In this document: in pieces, positions 23,932-33,242 of the stretch
How the letters are laid out: each line of letters begins with the position of its first letter
Numbering within the stretch: position 1 is the first letter of the stretch
Assembly: GCA_964577295.1 (NCBI GenBank)
Contig: CAZNYN010000006.1
Span: 1-64,000 of the forward strand
Length of the DNA: 64,000 nt
Direction of reading: 5' to 3'
Source of the DNA: CAZNYN01 sp964577295
GTDB taxonomy: Bacteria > Synergistota > Synergistia > Synergistales > Synergistaceae
Notes under the pieces: generated by a model
Told to the model about the DNA's origin: nothing
What the model saw: only the letters and a program-made list of their open reading frames with translations
The model's database searches: none
Position numbers and translations under genes: made by a program

Positions 23932-25818
23932 ATGACTTCAGCTTTTACACTCGGTATTGATGTCGGGGGCACAAACACAGATGCTGCTTTGTTTGATGTG
24001 ACCTTACAATCTGTAATATCTTCCGCAAAGACAAGAACTTTGCACTGCGACTATAAAAAATCTATAGACAAAGTTCTGTCTATTCTCTTGGAAAACAATA
24101 AAAATATCTGTGAGAACATATTATCGTGCAATGTATCAACCACACTGTCTACAAATGCGATACTGGAACATAAAGGTTCTCCCGTAAATATGGTATTGAT
24201 AGGATTTGAAAAATATCCTCACATTACAGAAGATATAAAAAAAATCATATCTCCGAAATCAATACTATATATCAAAGGAGGGCATACATCGTGGGGGCGC
24301 GAAAGAGAAAGTCTTGATCTGCGCGCCTTGGAAGCTTTTGCTTTGGCACACAGGGGAGAGCTCTTTGCCGTATCGGCCATGTATTCGCCGCGAAACCCGG
24401 AACACGAAATTGCCGCTAAAAACATGCTTGAAGAAATTGGGGCTCACTCTGTCACATGCGGTTATGAACTTGCCCATGCGAAGCTCAATTCCGTGAAAAG
24501 AAGCGTTACCGCCTACCTTAACGCATCTTTAATTCCTATTACGGAAAGGCTGATAGAGGACACTGCATCAGCGGTAAGAAATCACGGAGTAACATCTTCC
24601 ATTATGTTTATAAGAAGCGACGGTTCTCTCGTATCTTCCGATTGGTGCAGGCAATTCCCGATAGAGACCATATTTTCAGGCCCTGCCGCAAGCATAAAGG
24701 GTGCGGCGCGTCTTGCAGACAGTCACAGTACTGCATCCATGACAGTCATAGACATGGGAGGCACTTCTACCGATTTCGGAACCATCATAAATGGAAAAAC
24801 CGTGTTCTCGGACAAAGGCGCTTCAATAGCTTCATACAACACTATGATACCGTCGCTTGAGATACAATCTATAGCACTCGGCGGAGACAGTATGGTACAA
24901 ATTGACTCACTCGGGCTCATCTCTGTAGGGCCGGAGCGTGTCTTGCCTATATGCAGGCTTTGCGAAGACAATTTGTACAGTCCCGGCTTGGTAGAAGAGA
25001 GAATCAGAAAAATTGAAGAAAATTATTGTGAGCTTATGTTTGTGGTTCCGTCTCTGTCGGCTGAGCCAAAGTCTGAAACAGACAAAGATATATACGAGAA
25101 AGCTCTTAAATACCCCCACACAAAAAACGAGCTCGTTGAATATATTACATTTGCTCATCCGGAAATTTTATCCGCAGAAAGTCACGTTAAAGAGCTCTTA
25201 ATGAGTAACCTTCTGACTATATCTTCATGCACCCCTACGGATTCTCTGAATGTAATCGGAGTGACGAAGGTGGGCGGTCCCGACCTGTCAAAGACGGCCC
25301 TGAGCGTTTGGGCAGCACGTCTTAATACATCACCTCATGATTTAGCAGAGATTATCAACTTAAAAACATGTGAATCGCTGAATGCGGAATTTGTAAAAAT
25401 TAATAAAAAGCATAAAACGGAAATGTCGGTGTACGTCGGAAATCCTTCAAGGCACTTCGTACCTAGGGAACCTATATCAGGAGAAATTCTTATACCGCGT
25501 GACGGCGGTGTTGCGGGAGCTATTGGGGCCGCGGTAAGTTCTCTTGAGCTTGAATGCACCATATTAGCGGCTCACTCCTTCAGTAATGAGACATACACAG
25601 CATTTCTTCCCGATTCTGCTGTTGCTGATGAGAGTCTGGATAAGTGCCTGGAAATGGCTGAAGCAAAAATTATTCCTTACCTGCAAAGTCAGGCAAAAAA
25701 AATGGGCGCCGATAAAATAACTGTTTCCATAAGAAAAGAGTTCACATATATCGGCAAAAATAACGAAAAGGATCATATATTGAGTGTGCTTCTTATTTGC
25801 TCCGCAAAATCATACTGA
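23932..25818 (+). CDS. hydantoinase/oxoprolinase (HyuA-like) family protein
   Basis: This 628-residue protein of the HyuA/acetone carboxylase beta family has an actin-like ATPase fold: LGIDVGGTNTDAALFD at the N terminus (phosphate loop 1), IDMGGTSTDFG near residue 274 (phosphate loop 2), and the adenosine-loop-like GGVAGAIGAAVS near the C terminus. Known members hydrolyse hydantoins or 5-oxoproline with ATP, usually with a HyuB partner. No hyuB is present; the next gene is a cobalamin-dependent mutase-like protein. Either it feeds that enzyme, or it is a chaperone-like reactivase of it, since known mutase reactivases also have actin-like ATPase folds. AAGGAG precedes the ATG. Confidence 0.85.
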   Translation: MTSAFTLGIDVGGTNTDAALFDVTLQSVISSAKTRTLHCDYKKSIDKVLSILLENNKNICENILSCNVSTTLSTNAILEHKGSPVNMVLIGFEKYPHITEDIKKIISPKSILYIKGGHTSWGRERESLDLRALEAFALAHRGELFAVSAMYSPRNPEHEIAAKNMLEEIGAHSVTCGYELAHAKLNSVKRSVTAYLNASLIPITERLIEDTASAVRNHGVTSSIMFIRSDGSLVSSDWCRQFPIETIFSGPAASIKGAARLADSHSTASMTVIDMGGTSTDFGTIINGKTVFSDKGASIASYNTMIPSLEIQSIALGGDSMVQIDSLGLISVGPERVLPICRLCEDNLYSPGLVEERIRKIEENYCELMFVVPSLSAEPKSETDKDIYEKALKYPHTKNELVEYITFAHPEILSAESHVKELLMSNLLTISSCTPTDSLNVIGVTKVGGPDLSKTALSVWAARLNTSPHDLAEIINLKTCESLNAEFVKINKKHKTEMSVYVGNPSRHFVPREPISGEILIPRDGGVAGAIGAAVSSLELECTILAAHSFSNETYTAFLPDSAVADESLDKCLEMAEAKIIPYLQSQAKKMGADKITVSIRKEFTYIGKNNEKDHILSVLLICSAKSY

Positions 25819-25838
25819 TACGCAGCTTCGCGCCCTTT

Positions 25839-25851
25839 ATGCATATTGCAT
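25839..25851. promoter_or_regulatory. dyad ATGCA-N3-TGCAT upstream of the cobalamin protein gene (site 2)
   Basis: ATGCA, three bases, then TGCAT, 147 bases before the cobalamin protein ATG and 20 bases after the HyuA-like stop. It matches site 1 at 9 of the 10 arm positions. Its presence implies a separate promoter in this 179-base gap. Confidence 0.4.
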
Positions 25852-25997
25852 AAAAAATCACCCTGTAAACAAAATTTTTTATATATTGCAAACAATGACT
25901 ATTCTATATTTTTAAACTATTATCTTAGCAAATAGTAAGAAGATACAAAAAAGAACAAAACTATATTCAGCATTGCCATTCATCGGAGGCGTTAAAG

Positions 25998-27767
25998 ATG
26001 GAACACATTTTAAGAGACAAAATTACGGAGATTCTCCGCGGCGCAAGCCTGCCAAAGATGGCTGATGTGCTCAATGAGTCGAATGATATAGCAAAGTCTA
26101 TCACGATAACCCCTTCGTCTTTTATGAAAAAATATGATGTCACTTCAGAACTTGAATACAAAAAGAGGTGCGTAAAAGAAGGACGCATAATGTACCACGC
26201 CCACATCGGCATGAACACGTGGCAGGAAACAGCCTGCGCCTTAAATGAAGTATACAAATTTGCCGAAGCAAATTCTTTCCGCCTCGACCGAGCGGGAATA
26301 TGTCTGGACAGAAGAATGTCCTTGCCTCTCAGCATGAGAAAGTCTGTCCCTCAGGAGAGCGGCCCATACCTTGAAACAGAAGCGGATTGGATGCAGGTCG
26401 GGCAGAGTGCCCCGATACAGCCCCACATGGGAGACTTTATCATCGGATTTCCAGCATCGACAGAAAATGCTGTCTCCGCACTGAGAGCCGGGGTTACAAC
26501 AGTAGGAAATCTTTCCCAGTTCTTTGCTCACGAGGCGCCTATGTGGAAAAGAAGAGATATAACTACAGTGGAAACAGTTAGAGCCATAGGCATTATGGGT
26601 TGTCTGCGCGACAAAGGAACCTTAATGCATTCATACCTTGACGACGGTTTTGGTGCTTTATTCCTGGACTGCAGTACAAGTGCCGCATGGGCTTACATGG
26701 AAAAATATATCGTCGAAAATCTGTTGGGAGCAAAACTGGCACACTGTGTCGGCGGTCTCGTCTCGGATCCGATCAAACGCTCCGGCTGGATTTTCGCTCT
26801 TGACGAAATACACGAGCATGACTGCGTTGGTTCAATGTTCTACGGAGATACGATATCATCGGATATGAACCCTGAGAAAAATAGAGCTCTTACTGCAGAA
26901 TACCTTATGTGGGACATAATGACACAGATAGAGTGCCCAACGGGGCACGCCCTTCTCCCGGTGCCTTTTACGGAAGCACAGAGAGCTCCTTCCCTTGACG
27001 AAATATGCGAAGTGCAGCTATGGGGACGAGAAATAGAAAAAATCGCAAGAAGGATGCACCCGCACTTTGATTTTACTGAGCCCAGAAAATTTGCTTCCTT
27101 AATCTGCGCCAGGGGCAAAGAAGTTTTCAATAAAGCGATTGAATATTTTGCAGACTGTGGAGTAAATACCAAAGATGCCGTTGAAATGCTCTATCTTCTT
27201 AAGTGCATAGGGCCCAGAGCCTTTGAGGACGCTTTCAATCCTTCTGCAAAAGACGAAATCAGTACCAATAAAGAAACAAAGCCAATTCCGAATGATATTT
27301 TTACAAAGACACTTGATCAAGTGAAAATTTGGGCTCCTTTTTACAAAAGCAAGGAAGTTACAGACAAGCTCTCTGGACGCAGAGTGCTTACAGCATCAAC
27401 AGATGTACACGAACATGGACTGCTTCTTATCAATAAACTGCTGCAGCAGGCGGGATGCCATGTTTCAACAATCGGAGCAGAACGCAACCCTGATGAGGTC
27501 ATACTTGAAGCTGCCTCTTCAAGTGCGGAGGCCGTATTCATAAGCACCCATAACGGAATGGCTCTTGAGTATGCACGAAATCTCATTGATGAGATGGAAG
27601 AGCAGAACTTTAATGTCCCTGTCTGCATGGGCGGCGTTCTAAACCAGAACACCGAAGAAGGGACAGTGCCCGTTGATGTAAGTTCACTTCTTGAAGATAT
27701 GGGCATAGCCATTGTAACAGATTTATCTATGCTGCCAGAACGCGCGGCAAAATTGTTTTCACACTGA
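25998..27767 (+). CDS. single-chain cobalamin-dependent mutase-like protein
   Basis: This protein has 589 residues. The C-terminal domain (about 455-589) is a Rossmann-type B12-binding domain with D469-x-H471-x-x-G474, the base-off/His-on ligand motif, and a GG pair at 545-546 (CMGGVLNQ). The first 430 residues resemble the barrel of glutamate mutase-type enzymes (GDFIIGFPAS, ALRAGVTTVGNLSQFF), but I could not assign a named mutase. Glutamate mutase keeps barrel and B12 domain on separate chains; here they are fused, barrel first. It probably performs a radical carbon-skeleton rearrangement on an amino or organic acid. GGAGGCG precedes the ATG. The TRAP binding protein follows 37 bases later. 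Confidence 0.75.
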   Translation: MEHILRDKITEILRGASLPKMADVLNESNDIAKSITITPSSFMKKYDVTSELEYKKRCVKEGRIMYHAHIGMNTWQETACALNEVYKFAEANSFRLDRAGICLDRRMSLPLSMRKSVPQESGPYLETEADWMQVGQSAPIQPHMGDFIIGFPASTENAVSALRAGVTTVGNLSQFFAHEAPMWKRRDITTVETVRAIGIMGCLRDKGTLMHSYLDDGFGALFLDCSTSAAWAYMEKYIVENLLGAKLAHCVGGLVSDPIKRSGWIFALDEIHEHDCVGSMFYGDTISSDMNPEKNRALTAEYLMWDIMTQIECPTGHALLPVPFTEAQRAPSLDEICEVQLWGREIEKIARRMHPHFDFTEPRKFASLICARGKEVFNKAIEYFADCGVNTKDAVEMLYLLKCIGPRAFEDAFNPSAKDEISTNKETKPIPNDIFTKTLDQVKIWAPFYKSKEVTDKLSGRRVLTASTDVHEHGLLLINKLLQQAGCHVSTIGAERNPDEVILEAASSSAEAVFISTHNGMALEYARNLIDEMEEQNFNVPVCMGGVLNQNTEEGTVPVDVSSLLEDMGIAIVTDLSMLPERAAKLFSH

Positions 27768-27804
27768 TTCTATTAAAATATTAAAAGAGACGGAGTGGTA
27801 GGTC

Positions 27805-28857
27805 ATGTTTAAAAAAGGAATGAATCATTGCTTTTCAGGCATATCGGCTGTATTTGCGGCTATTTTGCTTCTAACTGCGGTACAGTGCGCCGACGCAGCC
27901 CCGGTCGTGCTGAAATTTGCTGGACAAAATCCACCGGATCACTTTGCAACAGAATCAATGAGACAGATAGCAAAAGAAGTAAAACAGAAAACCAACGGCA
28001 GAGTGGAAATTAAAGTCTATCCCGCAAATCAGCTTGGAGACTACTCTCTTGTCTATGAAGAACTTATCCGCGGAACAATAGAAATGGCGTGTATATCTTT
28101 TCCAAGCCAGTTTGACAACAGAATGGACCTCATCTACGTTCAGGGATATACAAGCAGCTACGAACAAGTAGCCAAAGTTTACAACCCGAATGGTTGGTTC
28201 TTCAAAAAAATGAATGAATTTAACTCAAGGCTCGGAGTCAAACTTCTCGGAATGTACCTTGAAGGAATGGTCGGAACATGCACAGTTAAAGAGATGAAAA
28301 ACCCTCTTGACCCCAAAAAGGATAAAGGGATTCTGCTCCGCATACCAAATATGGACGTATTCAAAACCGCTCTTGAAGGAGCAAAGTTCAGAACTATATC
28401 CATACCTTTCGCCGATGTCTACCAGTCCCTTCAAACAGGTGTCTGTGACGGTGACACAGGCTACTCCATCGTAGCGGCCTACACTGCCCTCAGTGATGTA
28501 ATAAAGCATTGGTACAATTTCAACAAAAATACAGAATGCCTTGGAATCATGATAAGCAACAAAACATGGGAGAAGCTGACACCTGAGGATAGAAAAATTC
28601 TTCAGGCAGCTGTAAGCAAACAGGCGGCTCTCAGCATAACCAACGCAAAAGCCAATGACCGCAAATATCTTGAGCTTATGAAGAAGAAAGGCGTAAAAGT
28701 TCATATGTATACGACAGAAGAACTCCAGCCTCTGATGGACGCTTTTGCAGCCACATGGAGCCAGCTTGATGAAAGCAAAGGCAAAGAGCTCATGGATGAA
28801 TTTAAGAAAGAGATGAAGAAAATTTCTCAGGAAGTAGCAAAAGAAAAGAAAAAATAG
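27805..28857 (+). CDS. TRAP transporter substrate-binding protein (DctP type), orphan
   Basis: This 350-residue periplasmic binding protein has a signal peptide (hydrophobic core about residues 12-28, cleavage after CADAA near residue 31), then VLKFAGQNPPDHFATESM and VEIKVYPANQLGDYSLVYEEL, the usual DctP opening. The central RIPNMDVFKTALEG holds the arginine that grips a substrate carboxylate. It would capture an organic acid outside the membrane. No DctQ or DctM permease gene is adjacent, so it must use a permease encoded elsewhere. Position after the cobalamin protein suggests it brings in that enzyme's substrate or a precursor. Confidence 0.9.
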   Translation: MFKKGMNHCFSGISAVFAAILLLTAVQCADAAPVVLKFAGQNPPDHFATESMRQIAKEVKQKTNGRVEIKVYPANQLGDYSLVYEELIRGTIEMACISFPSQFDNRMDLIYVQGYTSSYEQVAKVYNPNGWFFKKMNEFNSRLGVKLLGMYLEGMVGTCTVKEMKNPLDPKKDKGILLRIPNMDVFKTALEGAKFRTISIPFADVYQSLQTGVCDGDTGYSIVAAYTALSDVIKHWYNFNKNTECLGIMISNKTWEKLTPEDRKILQAAVSKQAALSITNAKANDRKYLELMKKKGVKVHMYTTEELQPLMDAFAATWSQLDESKGKELMDEFKKEMKKISQEVAKEKKK

Positions 28858-28887
28858 CTTAACGCAATCCAATTCTAAAATATCTGT

Positions 28888-28933
28888 CCTCCCGTTTGAT
28901 GCTTTTGAGTTACCATCAATCGGGAGGATTTTA
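28888..28933 (+). terminator. terminator of the cobalamin-TRAP unit
   Basis: CCTCCCG and TTGATG on the left pair with CATCAA and CGGGAGG on the right, with a single T-T mismatch and a 12-base loop, followed by ATTTTAT. It starts 31 bases after the TRAP protein stop. Confidence 0.85.
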
Positions 28934-29085
28934 TCATGTGAAAAAGCATCCAAAATCGAGAAATATCAGACATGCAGTCGAATATCCCGCGCAAACCGCC
29001 GCTTAACATTGCATTGATTATATTCGGCTATATAAACCATCAATCTATTAATACATAAATTTAAATCGGAGTATCGTATATAAAA

Positions 29086-30528
29086 CTACACTTTCTTTTT
29101 CTCCAGAGGTTTGCTTTCGGCTACAAATTTTTCCAGCCTTTCTTTGGCTGATTTGTCGTGGCAGTAGACTCCGGCACCGTGTGAGCAGCCTCCGGGGCAG
29201 GTCATTACTTCTATTAGGTCGAATGGCGCTCCGTTTCTGGCGTAGGCTCTCATTTTTGCTATTTCCGCTTTGCTTGTACCGTTTATGCAGGAAGTGCGTA
29301 TCTCTTTGCCTGCCGATACGGATACGACCGCTTTTGCCACTCCTCCGCTTGAGCCGAAGCCTCTTCCTTCTGCGGATGCTTCATTTTTGATTTTGGCTTC
29401 TTCGCAGTTTTCGGGGTCTATGCCTGCCGCTATCAGTATGGAATGCAGCTCTTCAAATGTCATTATGAAGTCCACGCAGGAATCTTCCAGCGCTTCTTTT
29501 CTCTTTGCCACGCACGGGCCTATAAAGACGGTAAGTATTGCCGGATTTTTTGACTTTATCATCTCAGCCGTGTAGTGCATCGGAGTAGGAGTGTCAGAGA
29601 CGTGCGGAAGCATTTCAGGGATGTGCCGTCTGACTGTCTGTATATATGCAGGGCAGCAAGAAGTTGTCATGAAGGGTTCGTTTTTTGCCATGCGTTCGAG
29701 CAACTCTTCTGATTCTTCCTTGGCCGTTCTCTCCGCGCCGAGGGCTACTTCCACAACTTCGGCAAATCCGAGTTTTTTGATTGCAGTGATTAGTTTGCCG
29801 TGTGATACGTCAAACTGCCCCGCAAATGCGGGAGCGGTCATTGCGTACACCGGGACAGAACCTTTGAGGGCACGAAGTATGTCCACAACCTGGCTTCTTT
29901 CAAGTACAGCTCCAAAGGGACACGCCATTACACAGCATCCACAGCTTATGCATTTGTCGTAGTTTATTTTTGCGGCTCCGTGCTCGTCTTTGGATATGGC
30001 ATCTACGGGGCAGTTTTCCTCGCACGGAACGGATATCTTTGCTATCGCCCCATAGGGGCATACTGTTTTGCATTTGCCGCAGTTTTTGCATTTCGCTTTG
30101 TTTATATGTGAGCAGCCGTTTATTACATTTATCGCACCGAAGGGGCATGTCGTTTCGCATGGACGTGCGAGGCAGCCCTGGCAGAGTTCCGTGACATAGT
30201 ACCTGGTATTGGCACAGCCTTTGCAGGCTATGTCTATTATTGTGAGGGGCGGCCCCTGTATTGTTTCTCTTTCGAGAGCTGCATCGGCGTATTCGAGAAG
30301 CGATGTCATTTCGTCATCTTCTTCCACGCTGAAGCCGAGGCCGGCGAGGACTCTGTTTCTGATTATGGCTCTTTCTTTATATACGCAGCAGCGATATTTA
30401 GCATCAGAACCCACGGGAATGCGTTTAAATGGCAGTTTTTTTACTCCCTGCCTGAAATTATCGCTCCAAAAAGCCCCTGCAATGTTTTCTATTATCCACC
30501 GCTTTGTGTTCATCAGGTGATTATCCAT
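29086..30528 (-). CDS. [FeFe]-hydrogenase-like iron-sulfur protein
   Basis: This 480-residue protein has ferredoxin-like clusters CQGCLARPCETTCP (about 116-129), CKNCGKCKTVCP (about 147-158) and CISCGCCVMACP (about 193-204). The three H-cluster motifs follow: TSCCP (289-293), GPCVAKRKE (337-345) and EVMTCPGGCSHGAG (440-453). All four H-cluster cysteines are present. The second motif has Gly where the best-studied enzymes have Met (MPC), as in less-studied clades. It may evolve or sense H2 with ferredoxin as partner. The ATG follows GAGAGGCGGG; upstream GTG and ATG codons are weaker. The maturases HydEFG are not in the window. Confidence 0.85.
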   Translation of the reverse strand: MDNHLMNTKRWIIENIAGAFWSDNFRQGVKKLPFKRIPVGSDAKYRCCVYKERAIIRNRVLAGLGFSVEEDDEMTSLLEYADAALERETIQGPPLTIIDIACKGCANTRYYVTELCQGCLARPCETTCPFGAINVINGCSHINKAKCKNCGKCKTVCPYGAIAKISVPCEENCPVDAISKDEHGAAKINYDKCISCGCCVMACPFGAVLERSQVVDILRALKGSVPVYAMTAPAFAGQFDVSHGKLITAIKKLGFAEVVEVALGAERTAKEESEELLERMAKNEPFMTTSCCPAYIQTVRRHIPEMLPHVSDTPTPMHYTAEMIKSKNPAILTVFIGPCVAKRKEALEDSCVDFIMTFEELHSILIAAGIDPENCEEAKIKNEASAEGRGFGSSGGVAKAVVSVSAGKEIRTSCINGTSKAEIAKMRAYARNGAPFDLIEVMTCPGGCSHGAGVYCHDKSAKERLEKFVAESKPLEKKKV

Positions 30529-30670
30529 TTCAGCCCGCCTCTCTTTTTCCTGAAGCGGATAATATACCATTTGTGATTTGAATACAATAGACACACAATT
30601 TTTCGCAAGAGATGAAATTTAACAAATACTCTGTCGTGTTGTCTTTCACAAGGATATCGCCGATATATAT

Positions 30671-30692
30671 GTCAAATCAGCTGTGATTTGAC
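30671..30692. repeat. 9-base perfect inverted repeat at the 3' end of the AraC gene
   Basis: GTCAAATCA and TGATTTGAC flank a 4-base loop and include the AraC stop codon. No T tract follows on the minus strand, so it is a weak terminator candidate or a transcript-end hairpin. Confidence 0.5.
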
Positions 30693-31582
30693 GGAGATGT
30701 GTCCTTTCTGTATTCCTTGGGAGTTATTCCCAGCTCTTTTTTGAAGCAGACTGTGAAGTAGCTGCTGTTGCCGAAACCGGTACGCTGTGCAATTTCGGAT
30801 ATGCTCATATCCGCCGTTGTAAGAAGTTTTATGCTCTTTGATATGCGGTATCCGGTGAGGTATCTGAAAGGTGTTGTGCGCAGTATTCTCGAAAATATGC
30901 GGCAGCACTCCCCTTTGCTGATATGGGCCGACTCGGCAATATTTTCGAGAGTTATTTTTTCCGTATAGTTCTCAGATATGTATTCCAGCAGAGTTTTCAT
31001 GCGCTTTTTGTCCGCACGTGATATTCTTGAAATATCTTTTAGTATTTCTTCGTTGTTTTTAACGATAATGAGCCATATTCTGCTTATAATAACTTTGAGC
31101 TCAAGCTCATACCCATAGGAATGTTCATCCATTATCCGCGCCATCTCAAGAAGCGCCGAGCATATTTCTTTGTGCCACGGCTCTTGTTTTAGGAAGACTA
31201 TCTGCAAACGGTCCGAAAGCAGCAGAGGGTCTATATACTCTCTTCTTACAAGGCTGCTGCTGTATCCCGATATCACTTTGGGGTCGAAATTGACGCAGAC
31301 GTATTCTCCCTCGCTGTCGTCAGTAGGCTCCGCCTCATGAAGGCAGCCTGAATTTATAAATACGCCCTCTCCTTCGAGGATGCGGCATTCATGTTCGGGA
31401 GAGCGAAAGACTACGGATCCTTTGGTGACAACTCCAATTTGTACTTCGTAGTGCCAGTGCAGAACGTATTTGCAGTGTTCGTTCGCGACACACTGTCTGT
31501 CCATCGAGAGGGGAAAGTCATCTTTTCCATGTTCCGTTAGCTCTTGAAGTGTAGAGTCCGTATATATGGGGCGAAATATCAT
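30677..31582 (-). CDS. AraC-family transcriptional regulator
   Basis: This 301-residue protein has an N-terminal cupin-like ligand domain (LHWHYEVQIGVVTKGS, then GVFINSGCLHEAEP) and a C-terminal double helix-turn-helix (ITLENIAESAHISKGECCRIF and SISEIAQRTGFGNSSYFTVCF), ending in the AraC signature FKKELGITPKEYR. The start is the ATG behind AAGGTGA. It lies between the hydrogenase gene and the YfcC permease gene, all on the minus strand, and a strong hairpin separates it from the permease. Likely targets are the neighbours, possibly through the direct repeats in the permease-pepD gap; that is inference. Confidence 0.92.
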   Translation of the reverse strand: MIFRPIYTDSTLQELTEHGKDDFPLSMDRQCVANEHCKYVLHWHYEVQIGVVTKGSVVFRSPEHECRILEGEGVFINSGCLHEAEPTDDSEGEYVCVNFDPKVISGYSSSLVRREYIDPLLLSDRLQIVFLKQEPWHKEICSALLEMARIMDEHSYGYELELKVIISRIWLIIVKNNEEILKDISRISRADKKRMKTLLEYISENYTEKITLENIAESAHISKGECCRIFSRILRTTPFRYLTGYRISKSIKLLTTADMSISEIAQRTGFGNSSYFTVCFKKELGITPKEYRKDTSPSNHS

Positions 31583-31644
31583 TATTATCACCTTGGCACA
31601 GCTCATATATGTTAAATGTTCCGTCAATCTTACCACATCAGAAC

Positions 31645-31682
31645 AAATTTAGAGCCGAACATGAGAGTTCGGCTCTAAATTT
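31645..31682. terminator. strong hairpin after the YfcC permease gene
   Basis: A 16-base perfect inverted repeat (31645-31660 and 31667-31682, core GAGCCGAAC) has a 6-base loop. It lies 34 bases beyond the permease stop. The T tract on the minus strand is short (ATTTG), so part of the transcription may read into the AraC gene. Confidence 0.75.
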
Positions 31683-31716
31683 TACGTAAAATTTCTTAAT
31701 TTTTGTTCAGATATTT

Positions 31717-33114
31717 TTAGAACGGGCCATATCCTATTGCCACGGATATCATTATGAACACGAGAGCGATAAGGCTCCAGAGCGAGAAGAGAGGGAGGAA
31801 CCATTTCGCCCATGTCGTCCAGGGAATTTTTGCCATTGCGATAGCTGCCATTATCTCTGTTGATGTAACTGTCATGTTGTTTGAGAAGGCGTCGGCAAAC
31901 TGGAAGCAGAGAACGGCTGTCTGCCTTGTAACTCCGACAACGTCCGCAAGAGGCGCCATTATCGGCATTGTTAGGGCGGCCTGTCCCGAGCCGGAGCTTA
32001 CTATGAAGCTGATTATTGTCTGTACGACAAACATGCCTGCAGCGGCAAACGACGGAGGAAGAATTTTGACCATATAGGAGAGCCCGTTAATTATTGTATC
32101 CATTACGTGGCCGGCATCAAGAATTACAACTATGACTCTGGCAAATCCGACTATAAGAGCGGCTCCGACAAAGTTTCCCGCGCCTTTTGTGAATTCCTGT
32201 GCTATCTCGTCGGGATAGAGTCCGCCAAGAACTCCCGCCACGACTGTCAGTATGATAAAGATTGCACCAAGCTCTTCAATATAGAAGCCAAGCTTGACAA
32301 CTCCGAATACTATTGAGACTATAGCGGCTGTGAAAGCAAGGAGCACAAGCTTGTGCCTTGTTGTCATTTCGGGAATATTGTCTATGTCTATGCGGAATTC
32401 GAGAGTCTTGTCAATTTCGTAAGTCGGGCTTTTTGTCGGATCTTTTTTAATTTTATTTGCGTAGAACCATACATACGCAATGCCGACCGCAACGATGACT
32501 ACGTATATTATCGCTCTGAATTCTATTCCGGAGAAAAGGGGAAGACCGGCTATGCCCTGTGCGACTCCTATCGTGAAGGGGTTTGTAAGAGTTCCGGCAA
32601 AGCCCGCGCCTGCTCCGAGCATACATATCGCGACGGCGGTTATTGAGTCAAATCCCATTGTAAGACATATTGCCAGCACCATGGGCAGGAATACCAGCAT
32701 CTCTTCTGCCATGCCTATGAAGCAGCCTCCGAGGGAGAATATGAACATCAGAACAGGAATCATTAAAGTTTCCCGTCCCGCCATTCGCTTTATCACAGAC
32801 CCCATAGCAACCGTTATTGCGCCTGTAGCTTCCAAAACACTGAAAGCACCGCCTATAATAAGGAGGAAGAACATAATATATCCGGCTTCTTCCATACCTT
32901 TGGGGAATGACTTAAAGACACTGAAAAGATCTACGGGGGACTGTTCGATTGTGTGGAATGAATCAGCAACAACTACCATTCTTCCCGTCTCCGCGTTTTC
33001 CACCCTGTTAAATTCTCCCGCAGGCAGAACGTATGTGCAGACCGCTGCAATAAGGATTAGGGCGAACAACAGTGAAAGTGGTTCAAGCATTGAAAACTTT
33101 CTTGTCTTTTGCAT
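31717..33114 (-). CDS. YfcC-family membrane transporter
   Basis: This 465-residue protein of the YfcC/DcuC group has about twelve hydrophobic helices and the opening LCTYVLPAGEF-like motif (here VCTYVLPAGEFNRV). GCFIGMAEEMLVFLP and GAGAGFAGTLTNPFTIGVAQ are conserved loops, and SGSGQAALTMPIMAPL forms the second re-entrant region. Members carry C4-dicarboxylates, amino acids or peptides; a role in basic amino acid exchange is often proposed. AGGAGGG precedes the ATG. It is divergent from the dipeptidase PepD, which hints at a peptide or amino-acid substrate. Confidence 0.85.
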   Translation of the reverse strand: MQKTRKFSMLEPLSLLFALILIAAVCTYVLPAGEFNRVENAETGRMVVVADSFHTIEQSPVDLFSVFKSFPKGMEEAGYIMFFLLIIGGAFSVLEATGAITVAMGSVIKRMAGRETLMIPVLMFIFSLGGCFIGMAEEMLVFLPMVLAICLTMGFDSITAVAICMLGAGAGFAGTLTNPFTIGVAQGIAGLPLFSGIEFRAIIYVVIVAVGIAYVWFYANKIKKDPTKSPTYEIDKTLEFRIDIDNIPEMTTRHKLVLLAFTAAIVSIVFGVVKLGFYIEELGAIFIILTVVAGVLGGLYPDEIAQEFTKGAGNFVGAALIVGFARVIVVILDAGHVMDTIINGLSYMVKILPPSFAAAGMFVVQTIISFIVSSGSGQAALTMPIMAPLADVVGVTRQTAVLCFQFADAFSNNMTVTSTEIMAAIAMAKIPWTTWAKWFLPLFSLWSLIALVFIMISVAIGYGPF

Positions 33115-33242
33115 GGTGACCCTCCTATGTATATTTAATGAAGCTGTTTTTGGAAGCATGATAAGTATTACTATTTTTGTGGAATTTTTCTATTCGGAGA
33201 TTGACCGATTTTATAAAAATATTAACATAACATAAATTATCT

